Assembly: GCF_026274175.1 (NCBI RefSeq)
Contig: NZ_JAPHNL010000068.1
Coordinates: 1-64,000 of the forward strand
DNA: 64,000 nucleotides
Direction: 5' to 3'
DNA from: Streptomyces beihaiensis
GTDB lineage: Bacteria; Actinomycetota; Actinomycetes; Streptomycetales; Streptomycetaceae
Numbering within the stretch: the first letter of the stretch is position 1; every line of letters starts with the position of its first letter. Shown here in pieces: positions 34,921 through 43,517 of this stretch. Made by a program: the position numbers and the translations under genes. The notes beneath the pieces were generated by a model. It did no database searches, was not told the origin of the DNA, and saw only the letters and a program-made list of their open reading frames with translations.

Positions 34921-36333
34921 TCAGGCAGCTCCGGTCGGGGTGTCACCGGCCGCGAGCCGGGCCCCGATGTCCCGGAGGCCCGCCAGGTCGTGTACGTCGC
35001 CGGGCAGCGCCGCGACCTCGGTCACGGCGACCTCGGGGTGCAGCGCGGTGAAACGGTCACGCGTGCGCTGTTCGCGTGCGATCAGCTGCATACGCTCGGC
35101 GTGCAGCCGCAGCAGACCGGCGGCGAGCCGATCGACGGAGGTGGCGGCCAGCCGGTCGACGGAGGTGTCGTCAGCGGTCTGGTCGAAGGCCGTGGCGGCG
35201 GTCGTTGTGGCGGTCGCGCTGTCGGGATGTTCTGGGGAGTCCTCGGGGGAGTCCTCGGAGTCGTCGGGGGAGTGCTCGGAGCCCTCGCTGTCCTCGGGGT
35301 AACCCTCGGGAGAACCTTCGGGAGAGGTGGGCGAGGTACCGGTACGACCCTCTTCCTTCCCGGCCGTCTGATCCACAATGCGGCGCTCGTCAAGATTTTC
35401 CGCGGCGGCGAGCGCGCGCTCGGCGGAGACTCGCTCGGCGTCGCTGCCGTGCACCCGGTTCAGTACGAGCCCGGCCAGCGGCATCTTCTCCGCGGCGAGC
35501 CGCTCCACGAAGTACGCCGCCTCGCGCAGCGCGTCCCGCTCCGGCGCGGCGACGACGAGGAACGCGGTACCGGGCGCCTGCAGCAGCTTGTACGTGGCGT
35601 CCGCGCGGGTGCGGAACCCGCCGAACATCGTGTCCATCGCCGCCACGAACGTCTGCACGTCGCGCAGGAGCTGACCGCCGAGCAGCTTGCCGAGCGCGCC
35701 GGTCATCATCGACATCCCGACGTTGAGGAACTTCATGCCGGCCCGCCCGCCGACCTTCGCGGGCGCCATCAGTACGCGGATGAGCTTGCCGTCGAGGAAG
35801 GACCCGAGCCGCTTGGGCGCGTCCAGGAAGTCGAGCGCCGAGCGGGAGGGGGGCGTGTCGACGACGATCAGATCCCACTCGTCGCGCGCCCTGAGCTGCC
35901 CCAGTTTCTCCATCGCCATGTACTCCTGCGTGCCCGCGAAGCCCGCTGAGAGCGACTGGTAGAAGGGGTTGGAGAGGATCGCCTCGGCTCGCTCCTCGTC
36001 CGCGTGCGCCTCGACGATCTCGTCGAAGGTGCGCTTCATGTCGAGCATCATGGCGTGCAACTCGCCGCCCGCCGCTGCCCCGGTGGCCTCGATGCCCTTG
36101 ACCCGGCGCGGGGTGTTGTCGAGTGAGTCGATGCCCATCGACTGGGCCAGGCGGCGGGCCGGGTCGATGGTGAGCACGACAACCTTGCGGCCGCGTTCGG
36201 CGGCGCGCAGACCAAGGGCGGCCGCGGTGGTCGTCTTGCCGACACCGCCCGAGCCGCAGCACACCACGATGCGGGTCTCCGGGTCGTCGAGCAGTGGGTC
36301 GACGTTGAGCGCGGCGTTCGTCTCCAGCGTCAT
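34921..36333 (-). CDS. ArsA/Get3-like ATPase (second of a pair)
   Basis: This 470-residue cytoplasmic P-loop ATPase has a deviant Walker A 'GSGGVGKTTTAAALG' and the DxxP-type 'DTPPSRSALDFLD'. An insertion of about 80 residues (about 325-405), rich in Ser/Glu/Asp/Pro with SPEGSPEG and DSEDSPED repeats, splits the C-terminal part; relatives usually lack it. It starts 5 bases after the stop of its paralogue, and both face away from wblA's direction. In Streptomyces this pair sits beside wblA; its cargo is unknown. Confidence 0.9.
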   Translation of the reverse strand: MTLETNAALNVDPLLDDPETRIVVCCGSGGVGKTTTAAALGLRAAERGRKVVVLTIDPARRLAQSMGIDSLDNTPRRVKGIEATGAAAGGELHAMMLDMKRTFDEIVEAHADEERAEAILSNPFYQSLSAGFAGTQEYMAMEKLGQLRARDEWDLIVVDTPPSRSALDFLDAPKRLGSFLDGKLIRVLMAPAKVGGRAGMKFLNVGMSMMTGALGKLLGGQLLRDVQTFVAAMDTMFGGFRTRADATYKLLQAPGTAFLVVAAPERDALREAAYFVERLAAEKMPLAGLVLNRVHGSDAERVSAERALAAAENLDERRIVDQTAGKEEGRTGTSPTSPEGSPEGYPEDSEGSEHSPDDSEDSPEDSPEHPDSATATTTAATAFDQTADDTSVDRLAATSVDRLAAGLLRLHAERMQLIAREQRTRDRFTALHPEVAVTEVAALPGDVHDLAGLRDIGARLAAGDTPTGAA

Positions 36334-36338
36334 CGTCT

Positions 36339-37406
36339 CTAGATCCCTCGGTCGGTTCCTCGGTCGGTTCCTGGGGCGGTTCCTGGAGCGGTTCGGGGGT
36401 CGGTTCCGTGGCCGGTTCCCGGGTCGGTTCCGTGGCTGGTTCCGTGGCCGATTCCTTGGCCGCGCAGGTAGTCGGCGAGCGTGTACAGGCCCGCCAGGTC
36501 CAACCCCTCGGTGAGCTGGGGGAGTTCGTGCAGCGGGAGCCCCGTGTCGGCGAGCAGGCCGCGCTGGGCGTGCTCCAGGGCGTGGCGTTCCGCGTACTCG
36601 TCGGCCTGGGCTAGCAGCGGCGCCGCGAGCTTCGTGGCGCCGCTGAGTCCGGCGGAGGCCAGGGCGGCGGCGACCGCGGGCCGGACGGAGGCGTCGCGGG
36701 CCAGCGCCAGGGCGGGGGCGTCGAGCAGCGTCGGGCGCACCATGTTCACCAGGACCCGGCCCACGGGCAGCCGGGCGGCGCGCAGTTCGGCGACGCCGTC
36801 GAGGGTTTCCTGGACCGGCATCTCCTCAAGGAGCGTCACCAGGTGCACCGCGGTTTCGCGGGACTTGATGACGCGCATGACCGCCTGCGCCTGGTTGTGT
36901 ATGGGGCCCATCTTGGCGAGCCCCGCGACCTCGTGGTTCACGTTGAGGAAGCGGGTGATGCGGCCGGTGGGCGGCGCGTCCATCACGACGTAGTCGTACG
37001 CGTAACGCCCTTGTTTGTCCTTGCGCCGCACCGCCTCGCACGCCTTGCCGGTCAGCAGCACGTCGCGCAGCCCCGGGGCGACGGTCGTGGCGAAGTCGAT
37101 GGCGCCGAGTTTCTTCAGGGCACGGCCCGCGCCGCCGAGCTTGTAGAACATCTGGAGGTAGTCCAGGAGCGCCAGTTCGGGGTCGATGGCCAGCGCGTAC
37201 ACCTCGCCGCCGCCGGGAGCGACGGCGATCTTCCGCTCCTCGTACGGCAGCGCCTCCGTCTCGAAGAGCTGCGCGATGCCCTGTCTGCCCTCCACCTCCA
37301 CGAGGAGTGTGCGCCTGCCCTCGGTCGCGAGGGCGAGCGCGAGTGCGGCGGCGACCGTGGTCTTTCCGGTACCGCCCTTGCCGCTGACGACCTGGAGCCT
37401 GCTCAC
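36339..37406 (-). CDS. ArsA/Get3-like ATPase (first of a pair)
   Basis: This 355-residue ATPase opens with 'VVSGKGGTGKTTVAAALALA' and has 'VMDAPPTGRITRFL'. It likely pairs with the downstream ArsA-like protein as a heterodimer. The last 35 residues are a degenerate GT-rich repeat (GHGTSHGTDPGTGHGTD...), encoded by GGTTCC-type tandem repeats at 36345-36455 that end just before the next gene. The ATG at 37406 is divergent from the DUF4177 gene. Confidence 0.92.
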   Translation of the reverse strand: MSRLQVVSGKGGTGKTTVAAALALALATEGRRTLLVEVEGRQGIAQLFETEALPYEERKIAVAPGGGEVYALAIDPELALLDYLQMFYKLGGAGRALKKLGAIDFATTVAPGLRDVLLTGKACEAVRRKDKQGRYAYDYVVMDAPPTGRITRFLNVNHEVAGLAKMGPIHNQAQAVMRVIKSRETAVHLVTLLEEMPVQETLDGVAELRAARLPVGRVLVNMVRPTLLDAPALALARDASVRPAVAAALASAGLSGATKLAAPLLAQADEYAERHALEHAQRGLLADTGLPLHELPQLTEGLDLAGLYTLADYLRGQGIGHGTSHGTDPGTGHGTDPRTAPGTAPGTDRGTDRGI

Positions 37407-37505
37407 ACATGCGAGCCTAACCAGTGGGCCGCCCGATCACGCAGGAGCCCGTGTGATGTCTGCGTCCGAGGCTGTGCACTCTGTTGCGGCGGATACAGTC
37501 GCTCC

Positions 37506-37670
37506 ATGGCAAAGAAGTGGGAATACGCGACCGTGCCGCTCCTCGTGCACGCGACCAAGCAGATCCTGGACACCTGGGGCGAGGACGGCTGGGAGCTGGT
37601 CCAGGTCGTGCCGGGGCCGAACAACCCCGAGCAGCTGGTGGCGTATCTGAAGCGGGAGAAGGACGCGTGA
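37506..37670 (+). CDS. Small DUF4177 protein
   Basis: This 54-residue protein has 'KWEYATVPLLVHATKQILD' and 'WGEDGWELVQVV', typical of DUF4177. Function unknown. It starts at ATG 37506, and its stop overlaps the GTG of the RidA-family gene, so the two are coupled. Confidence 0.88.
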   Translation: MAKKWEYATVPLLVHATKQILDTWGEDGWELVQVVPGPNNPEQLVAYLKREKDA

Positions 37671-38134
37671 GCGCGGTGGAGGCCCGGCTGCGGGAGCTCG
37701 GCCTGACCCTGCCGCCCGTCGTGCCGCCGGTGGCCGCGTACCAGCCCGCCGTGCAGTCGGGTGTGTACGTGTACACGGCCGGGCAGCTGCCCATGGTCGA
37801 CGGCAAGCTGACGCTCACCGGTAAGGTCGGCGCCGAGGTGACCGCCGAGGAGGCCAAGGAGCAGGCCCGTGTCTGCGCCCTGAACGCGCTCGCCGCGGTC
37901 AAGTCGGTCGCGGGTGACCTGGACCGCGTCGCGCGCGTCGTGAAGGTCGTCGGCTTCGTGGCCTCGGCCGCGGACTTCACCGGGCAGCCCGGCGTCATCA
38001 ACGGTGCGAGCGAACTGCTCGGTGAGGTCCTGGGCGACAAGGGCGTACACGCGCGCAGCGCGGTCGGCGTGGCCGTGCTGCCCCTGGACGCCCCGGTCGA
38101 GGTCGAGGTCCAGGTGGAACTCACCGAGGCGTAA
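37667..38134 (+). CDS. RidA-family protein
   Basis: This 155-residue protein is of the YjgF/YER057c/RidA family, whose members hydrolyse reactive enamines and imines from amino acid metabolism. The body shows 'GVYVYTAGQLPMVDGKL', 'KVVGFVASAADF' and 'ARSAVGVAVLPLDAPVEVEV'. The conserved substrate-binding Arg is present in HARSAVG. GTG start at 37667 by overlap. Confidence 0.9.
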   Translation: MSAVEARLRELGLTLPPVVPPVAAYQPAVQSGVYVYTAGQLPMVDGKLTLTGKVGAEVTAEEAKEQARVCALNALAAVKSVAGDLDRVARVVKVVGFVASAADFTGQPGVINGASELLGEVLGDKGVHARSAVGVAVLPLDAPVEVEVQVELTEA

Positions 38135-38324
38135 CCACAGCCTCAACCCCGGATAAGCGTAGGTAGCGGATAAGCGCGGATACCGGCACGGGGGGCGAGG
38201 AGGCCCACCAGGCGAGCTGGCCCGCCGGGCGGGCCGACCCCGTCTCGGGCACGCGCTCGGCGTGGGTGGGCCCGGCGGGGGGTGGGCTCTCGAACATCCG
38301 GCCGTCAGCGGATAGCCTCCGGCC

Positions 38325-39497
38325 ATGGCAAACGGGCAGTGGTACCCCCCGGAGTGGCCGGACCGTATCCGGGCCCTCGCCGCAGGCACCCTCGTGCCCG
38401 CGGCACCCCGCCGGGCTGCGACAGTGATGCTCCTCAGGGACGGCGCCGCCGCCTCTTCGGCACCCATGTCCGCTCCCGCATCGGCTCCCGTGTCGGCTCC
38501 TGCATCGGCTCCCGCGTCGGCGTCGGCGCCCGCATCCGCGCCGTCTCCGGCCGCCGGCGCGGGTGGTGGCACCGGCATCGAGGTGCACATGCTGCGCCGG
38601 CACACCTCGATGCCGTTCGCCGCGGGCGCGTACGCCTACCCCGGCGGCGGCGTCGACCCCCGCGACGACGAGCGTCAGGTCCGCTGGGCCGGCCCGTCGC
38701 GCCAGGAATGGGCCGCACGGCTCGGCGTGCCGGAGGGCGACGCGCAGGCGGTCGTCTGCGCCGCGGTGCGCGAGACGTTCGAGGAGGCGGGGGTGCTGCT
38801 CGCGGGCCCGGCGCCGGACGACGTCGTCGGCGACACGACGGGCGACGACTGGGAGGCGGACCGCCGAGCGCTGGTCAGCCGCGAACTCTCGTTCGCCGAG
38901 TTCCTCGACCGCCGCGGGCTCGTCCTCCGCTCCGACCTGCTCGGCGCCTGGGCCCGTTGGATCACCCCCGAGTTCGAGCCGCGCCGCTACGACACCTGGT
39001 TCTTCGCCGCCGCGCTCCCCACGGGTCAGCGCACCCGTGACGTCTCCGGCGAGGCCGACCGCACCGTATGGATCCGGCCGGCCCTGGCGGCGGCCGCGTA
39101 CGACAAGGGCGAGCTGCTGATGATGCCGCCCACCATCGCCACCCTGCGCGCCCTGGCCGCGTACGACACCGTGAACGGCGCCCTCGCGGGCGCCGCGGGC
39201 CGCGACCTGACGCCCGTACTGGCAGAGGCGAGGCTGCGCGATGGCGAGGTGGTGCTGACCTGGCCGGGCCACGACGAGTTCACCAAGCACGTGCCGAGTG
39301 GTGACGTGCCGACCATCGACAAGTCCACTGGCGGCGTGCGGACTGGCGACAAGTCCACTGGCGACAAGTCGACTGGTGGCGTGCCGACCGGCGACGTGCC
39401 GATCGGTGGCGTGCCGACTGCCGACGTCCCGACCGGCGACAAGACGACTGGCGACGTCCCGACCGGCGGCAAGCCGACCGGAGGAGCCCACCGATGA
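38325..39497 (+). CDS. NUDIX hydrolase with repeat-expanded tails
   Basis: This 390-residue protein has a NUDIX fold. The box is extended ('YPGGGVDPRDDE' followed by 'AVRETFEEAGVLL'), as in NUDT19-like and acyl-CoA-type hydrolases. Residues about 46-70 are SAPASAP repeats, and the last 65 residues are degenerate (V)PTGD/KSTGG repeats encoded by 12-15-base tandem units (39296-39487), so relatives should be shorter at both ends. The stop overlaps the MBL-fold gene start (ATGA). Confidence 0.87.
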   Translation: MANGQWYPPEWPDRIRALAAGTLVPAAPRRAATVMLLRDGAAASSAPMSAPASAPVSAPASAPASASAPASAPSPAAGAGGGTGIEVHMLRRHTSMPFAAGAYAYPGGGVDPRDDERQVRWAGPSRQEWAARLGVPEGDAQAVVCAAVRETFEEAGVLLAGPAPDDVVGDTTGDDWEADRRALVSRELSFAEFLDRRGLVLRSDLLGAWARWITPEFEPRRYDTWFFAAALPTGQRTRDVSGEADRTVWIRPALAAAAYDKGELLMMPPTIATLRALAAYDTVNGALAGAAGRDLTPVLAEARLRDGEVVLTWPGHDEFTKHVPSGDVPTIDKSTGGVRTGDKSTGDKSTGGVPTGDVPIGGVPTADVPTGDKTTGDVPTGGKPTGGAHR

Positions 39498-40324
39498 CGG
39501 AAGCCGCCGCACTGCCGGGGCAGCCACGCGGCGGGGTGCTCTCCGGCCCCGCCACCACCCGCGCGATCAACGTCCTCGCGCCGAACCCGTCCGCGATGAC
39601 CCTCGACGGCACCAACACCTGGATCGTCGCCGAACCGGACAGCGACCTGGCCGTCGTCATCGACCCCGGCCCCCTGGACGACACCCACCTGCGGCACGTG
39701 ATCCAGGTCGCGGAGCAGGCAGGTCGGCGCGTCGCCCTCACGCTCCTCACCCACGGCCATCCCGACCACGCCGAAGGCGCGGCCAGGTTCGCCGAACTGA
39801 CCGGCACCAAGGTGCGGGCCCTCGACCCGGCGCTGCGCCTGGGCGACGAGGGCCTCACGGCGGGCGACGTCGTCAGGACCGGCGGCCTCGAACTACGGGT
39901 CGTGCCGACGCCCGGCCACACCGCCGACTCGCTCTGCTTCCACCTGCCCGCCGACCGCGCGGTCCTGACCGGCGACACGATCCTCGGGCGCGGCACGACG
40001 GTCGTGGCGCACCCGGACGGCCGTCTCGGCGACTACCTCGACTCCCTGCGCCGCCTGCGCTCCCTCACGGTCGACGACGGGGTGCACACGGTGCTGCCGG
40101 GCCACGGCCCCGTACTCGACGACGCCCAGGGCGCGGTCGAGTTCTACCTCGCCCACCGCGCGACCCGGCTCGCCCAGGTCGAGTCGGCGGTCGAGAACGG
40201 GTACGCCACGGCCGCCGAGGTGGTGGCGCACGTCTACGCCGACGTGGACCGCTCGCTGTGGCCCGCGGCCGAACTGTCGGTACGGGCCCAGCTGGACTAC
40301 CTGCGCGAACACGGGCTGGTCTAG
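39494..40324 (+). CDS. MBL-fold metallohydrolase (beta-lactamase-like)
   Basis: This 276-residue enzyme has the metal motif 'THGHPDHAEG' (HxHxDH), 'TPGHTADSLCFHL', 'LTGDTILGRG' and 'LPGHGPVLDD', giving all usual zinc ligands. The LACTB2-like C-terminal winged-helix segment ('LWPAAELSVRAQLDYLREHG') suggests an endoribonuclease or thioester hydrolase role. It is coupled to the NUDIX gene and converges with the sigma factor gene after 18 bases. Confidence 0.92.
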   Translation: MTEAAALPGQPRGGVLSGPATTRAINVLAPNPSAMTLDGTNTWIVAEPDSDLAVVIDPGPLDDTHLRHVIQVAEQAGRRVALTLLTHGHPDHAEGAARFAELTGTKVRALDPALRLGDEGLTAGDVVRTGGLELRVVPTPGHTADSLCFHLPADRAVLTGDTILGRGTTVVAHPDGRLGDYLDSLRRLRSLTVDDGVHTVLPGHGPVLDDAQGAVEFYLAHRATRLAQVESAVENGYATAAEVVAHVYADVDRSLWPAAELSVRAQLDYLREHGLV

Positions 40325-40342
40325 CGGCGGTCCAACGGCGGT

Positions 40343-41407
40343 CTAACGGCCGTCCGGAGTGTCCACCGCGGTGTCGGCCACGGTCTCGGCCGGGACACCG
40401 GCACGGGTGTCGAGAGCGCCGAGAGCGGCAAGAGCAGCCAACCGATCCGGGCCGAGGATGATGTCGACACCGACGACCTTTCCACCGCGGAACGTGAACG
40501 CCAGCACGGAGACGACCTTGCCGCCCGGCGCCGCGACCAGTCCCATGCTGTCGCCGACGAACGCCGGGTACGTGGCCCTGGCCGGGGCCGTGCGCCCGTA
40601 GAGGGCCGCCTGACCGGCCACCTCCAGCGCGCCGCGCACCAGCTTGGACGCCCCGCCGGGCCCCACGTCCACGCGCAACAGGACGTCCGGGTCGAGGAGT
40701 TCGAGCAACGCGTCGAAGTCACCGGCGCGCGACGCTGCCAGCCAGGCGTCCGCGACCCGGCGCTGCCGGGCCAGGTCGGTGTCCTGAGCCGGTACGGCGC
40801 CCTGGACGCGGCGCCGCGCCCGGCTCGCGAGCTGACGGGTGGCCGCCGGAGTGCGCTCCACGACCGGCGCGAGCTCGTCGAACGGCACCGCGAACATGTC
40901 GTGCAGCACGAACGCCAGGCGCTCCGCGGGCGCGAGCGTGTCGAGGACGACGAGCAGCGCCAGGCCGACCGAGTCCGCGAGCTCCGCCTCGCGCGCGGGG
41001 TCCGCGGGTCGGATCACCGGGTCGGGCAGGCGGATCTCCGTGTCGCCGGCTCCGGTGCCGTCCAGGGGCTCCTCGCGGCGGGACGCGCGCGTGCGCAACA
41101 TGTCGAGGCAGATCCGTCCCACGACGGTGGTCAGCCAGCCGCTCAGGTTCCTTACGTCGTCCGCCGCGGGGCCGGAACCGGCGCGCTGCAGCCGCAGCCA
41201 GCTCTCCTGAACCGCGTCCTCCGCCTCACTGAGCGACCCGAGCATCCGGTACGCCACGGACCGCAGCCGCCCCCGTTCCCTTTCGAATCGCGCGGCCAGT
41301 TCGGCAGGGGAGGACGGCGAGGGCGACGGCGACGGCGACGGCGTCGGGAGTTGTGACGGCGTCGGGAGTTGTGATGGTGTCGGCAGCTGTGATGATGACG
41401 GTGTCAT
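40343..41407 (-). CDS. ECF sigma factor with SnoaL-like C-terminal domain (ECF41/SigJ type)
   Basis: This 354-residue sigma factor has a repeat-rich N-terminal tail (SQLPTP three times, then SPSPSP), sigma region 2 (about 50-115, 'RSVAYRMLGSLSEAEDAVQE'), region 4 (about 170-225), an RLPDP-containing linker typical of this group and a C-terminal SnoaL/NTF2-like domain (about 235-345). In ECF41 factors the C-terminal domain controls activity without a separate anti-sigma factor. ATG 41407 was chosen for the AAGGAG about 12 bases upstream. Confidence 0.88.
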   Translation of the reverse strand: MTPSSSQLPTPSQLPTPSQLPTPSPSPSPSPSSPAELAARFERERGRLRSVAYRMLGSLSEAEDAVQESWLRLQRAGSGPAADDVRNLSGWLTTVVGRICLDMLRTRASRREEPLDGTGAGDTEIRLPDPVIRPADPAREAELADSVGLALLVVLDTLAPAERLAFVLHDMFAVPFDELAPVVERTPAATRQLASRARRRVQGAVPAQDTDLARQRRVADAWLAASRAGDFDALLELLDPDVLLRVDVGPGGASKLVRGALEVAGQAALYGRTAPARATYPAFVGDSMGLVAAPGGKVVSVLAFTFRGGKVVGVDIILGPDRLAALAALGALDTRAGVPAETVADTAVDTPDGR

Positions 41408-41424
41408 GGCAGGTTTGAGGCTCC

Positions 41425-42174
41425 TTAAGGCCGTGGTTTCTTGATGCCGTGCACGCGCGTGTACTCGCCCGCGAGCCACGGCCCGAGCTCTTCGGTGACG
41501 GTGTACAGCGCGCCGAGTTCACCCGTCGGCTCGTACGCGGCGGTGGCCGCGGCCCGCATGTGTGCCGCCCACTCGGGGTAGTACCCGGCGAACGCCTTGG
41601 CCATCTCGGCCAGGTCGCTGGTCCAGCCGTTCCAGCGGGGCATGACGAGAGTGAAGCCGGTGCGGACCAGGTGCCGGGAGATACGCCGCTGGAGGCGCGG
41701 CAGACGTTCGGGCGCGGTCGACCGGATCTCCGCGCGCCAGCGAGGCAGGAACAGGGCGAGGTCACCGTTGGTCTCGCGGGCGAGCAGTGACGTGGGTCGG
41801 TAGGCGGGCAGCAGAGGGGCCAGGTCCTCGCCGAGCAATGGCGTGCACAGGCAGGCGACGAACCAGCCCAGGTCGTACCTCTCCAGGTCGCTCAGCAGCC
41901 GGTCCCGGCCGGACAGCAGCGTGCCCGAGCCGTCGATCTGCTCGAACCGAGCGTCCAGCTCCACGTCGAGCCGCCGCGCGTCCGCGCGGTCCCGCTCGGT
42001 CGGTTCCGCGCGCAGCGCCACCAGGAGGTCGAGGTCGGAGCGGCCGGGCCTGGCGGTGCCGCGAGGCACTGAGCCGTAAAGGTAGGCGCCGGTCATCCGC
42101 GACTCACCGAAGGTGTCGCGCAGAGCGTCCCGCGCGGCGGAGACGACCGGGCGGAACGGGGCCTGAACGTACAT
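41425..42174 (-). CDS. Aminoglycoside-adenylyltransferase-like nucleotidyltransferase
   Basis: This 249-residue protein has the nucleotidyltransferase motif 'GSVPRGTARPGRSDLDLL' (GSxxRG...SDLD) and a helical C-terminal DUF4111-like domain, as in AadA and Spc-type enzymes. Whether it modifies a drug is unknown. GGAGGG 7 bases upstream fixes the start at ATG 42174; an open frame runs to 42438 but consists of Pro/Met-rich repeats. It precedes the sigma factor on the same strand with a 17-base gap. Confidence 0.83.
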   Translation of the reverse strand: MYVQAPFRPVVSAARDALRDTFGESRMTGAYLYGSVPRGTARPGRSDLDLLVALRAEPTERDRADARRLDVELDARFEQIDGSGTLLSGRDRLLSDLERYDLGWFVACLCTPLLGEDLAPLLPAYRPTSLLARETNGDLALFLPRWRAEIRSTAPERLPRLQRRISRHLVRTGFTLVMPRWNGWTSDLAEMAKAFAGYYPEWAAHMRAAATAAYEPTGELGALYTVTEELGPWLAGEYTRVHGIKKPRP

Positions 42175-42289
42175 CAGGGAGCCCTCCCGCACGATGTGAC
42201 CCTGCGCGTCGAGGCCACGGGCGCCGTCGGACGCCGCGTCGGGGTCCGGGAGGCGCGGCGTGGTCGGCGCAGTCGGCGCAGGCGACGTG

Positions 42290-42438
42290 GTCGTGGGCGT
42301 CGGCTTCGGCATGGGAACCGGCTTCGGCATGGGAACCGGCTCCGGCATGGGAACCGGCTCCGGTAGGGGCGTCGGCTTCGGCATGGGGACCGGCTTTGGT
42401 AGGGGCGTCGGCTTCGGCACGGGCCTTGGCGTGGGCAT
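42290..42438. repeat. 18-base tandem repeat upstream of the nucleotidyltransferase
   Basis: Degenerate copies of GGCTTCGGCATGGGAACC and related units fill the intergenic space between the nucleotidyltransferase and crp. On the minus strand the array keeps an open PVPMPKP frame joined to the nucleotidyltransferase. I treat it as non-coding because the ribosome binding site is downstream of it. Confidence 0.8.
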
Positions 42439-42536
42439 GGAGTCACTGTGCAGCCACGTACCGCGCGGGGCACGCGCTTTTCCGGTTCCCGCGGCCCCAC
42501 CGCGCGGGACTCCCGCCGTCCCGCGCGGGTGATGAC

Positions 42537-42572
42537 GATGGGCCCCGCCACGAGACTGTGGCGAGGCCCATC
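42537..42572 (-). terminator. Hairpin terminator downstream of crp
   Basis: GATGGGCCCCGCCAC (42537-42551) pairs with GTGGCGAGGCCCATC (42558-42572) with one mismatch and a 6-base loop, about 40 bases past the crp stop. Confidence 0.82.
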
Positions 42573-42610
42573 GATGTCCGGTCTTCGGCGCTACAGGACC
42601 GGCGGCGCGG

Positions 42611-43285
42611 TCAGCGCGAACGCTTCGCGAGGCGCTCCACGTCCAGCAGGATCACGGCGCGGGCCTCAAGGCGGAGCCACCCGCGGCCCGCGAAGTCGGC
42701 GAGTGCCTTGTTCACCGTTTCGCGGGAGGCGCCGACCAGCTGGGCCAGCTCTTCCTGCGTGAGGTCGTGCACGACGTGGATGCCCTCCTCGGACTGCACA
42801 CCGAAGCGGCGCGACAGGTCGAGCAGCGCGCGGGCCACGCGGCCCGGCACGTCGGAGAAGACCAGGTCGGACATCTGGTCGTTGGTCTTGCGCAGGCGCC
42901 GCGCGACGGCACGCAGCAGGGCGGTGGCCACCTCGGGGCGCGCGTTGAGCCACGGCTGCAGGTCACCGTGGCCGAGGCCGAGGAGCTTCACCTCGGTCAG
43001 GGCGCTGGCGGTGGCGGTGCGCGGGCCCGGGTCGAACAGCGACAGCTCACCGATCAGCTCGCCGGGGCCGAGCACGGCCAGCATGTTCTCGCGACCGTCG
43101 GGGGACGTGCGGTGGAGCTTCACCTTCCCCTCGGTCACCACGTACAGGCGGTCTCCTGGGTCGCCCTCGTGGAAGAGGGCGTCACCACGCGCGAGGGTCA
43201 CCTCACTCATGGAGGCGCGGAGCTCCGCGGCCTGCTCGTCATCGAGCGCCGCGAAGAGCGGGGCGCGCCGCAGAACGTCGTCCAC
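42611..43285 (-). CDS. crp: Crp/Fnr-family cAMP receptor-type regulator
   Basis: This 224-residue regulator has an N-terminal cyclic-nucleotide-binding domain (about 10-130, 'GELIGELSLFDPGPRTATA' in the phosphate-binding cassette) and a C-terminal winged helix ('TQEELAQLVGASRETVNKAL'). Length and sequence match Streptomyces Crp, which acts in germination, growth and antibiotic regulation. GTG 43285 is fixed by AGGAGAGAG just upstream; the longer open frame is not needed. It is divergent from nth. Confidence 0.93.
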   Translation of the reverse strand: MDDVLRRAPLFAALDDEQAAELRASMSEVTLARGDALFHEGDPGDRLYVVTEGKVKLHRTSPDGRENMLAVLGPGELIGELSLFDPGPRTATASALTEVKLLGLGHGDLQPWLNARPEVATALLRAVARRLRKTNDQMSDLVFSDVPGRVARALLDLSRRFGVQSEEGIHVVHDLTQEELAQLVGASRETVNKALADFAGRGWLRLEARAVILLDVERLAKRSR

Positions 43286-43517
43286 GAGTCTCTCTCCTAT
43301 GTCGCCGGCATCGGGACCGGGCCGACCGGCCGACCGGGTCGGTCCGGTTGTCGATCGTTCCCGCTGCCCATTTTGCCGGACGGTCCAAACAGTGTGATCA
43401 GTCACTCGGACACAAGTCTGCCGCAACCGCGTCACAAGCAGAGGGGGAGGGGGCCCAATCGGGGGCTGATCCGGCGGCTCAAGCGCGGATGTCGGTGCCT
43501 GGCTTTAGGCTGACCGA

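Noticed and set aside
42175-42438. N-terminal extension of the nucleotidyltransferase
   Set aside because: It encodes Pro/Met-rich repeats, whereas GGAGGG 7 bases before ATG 42174 gives a better start.
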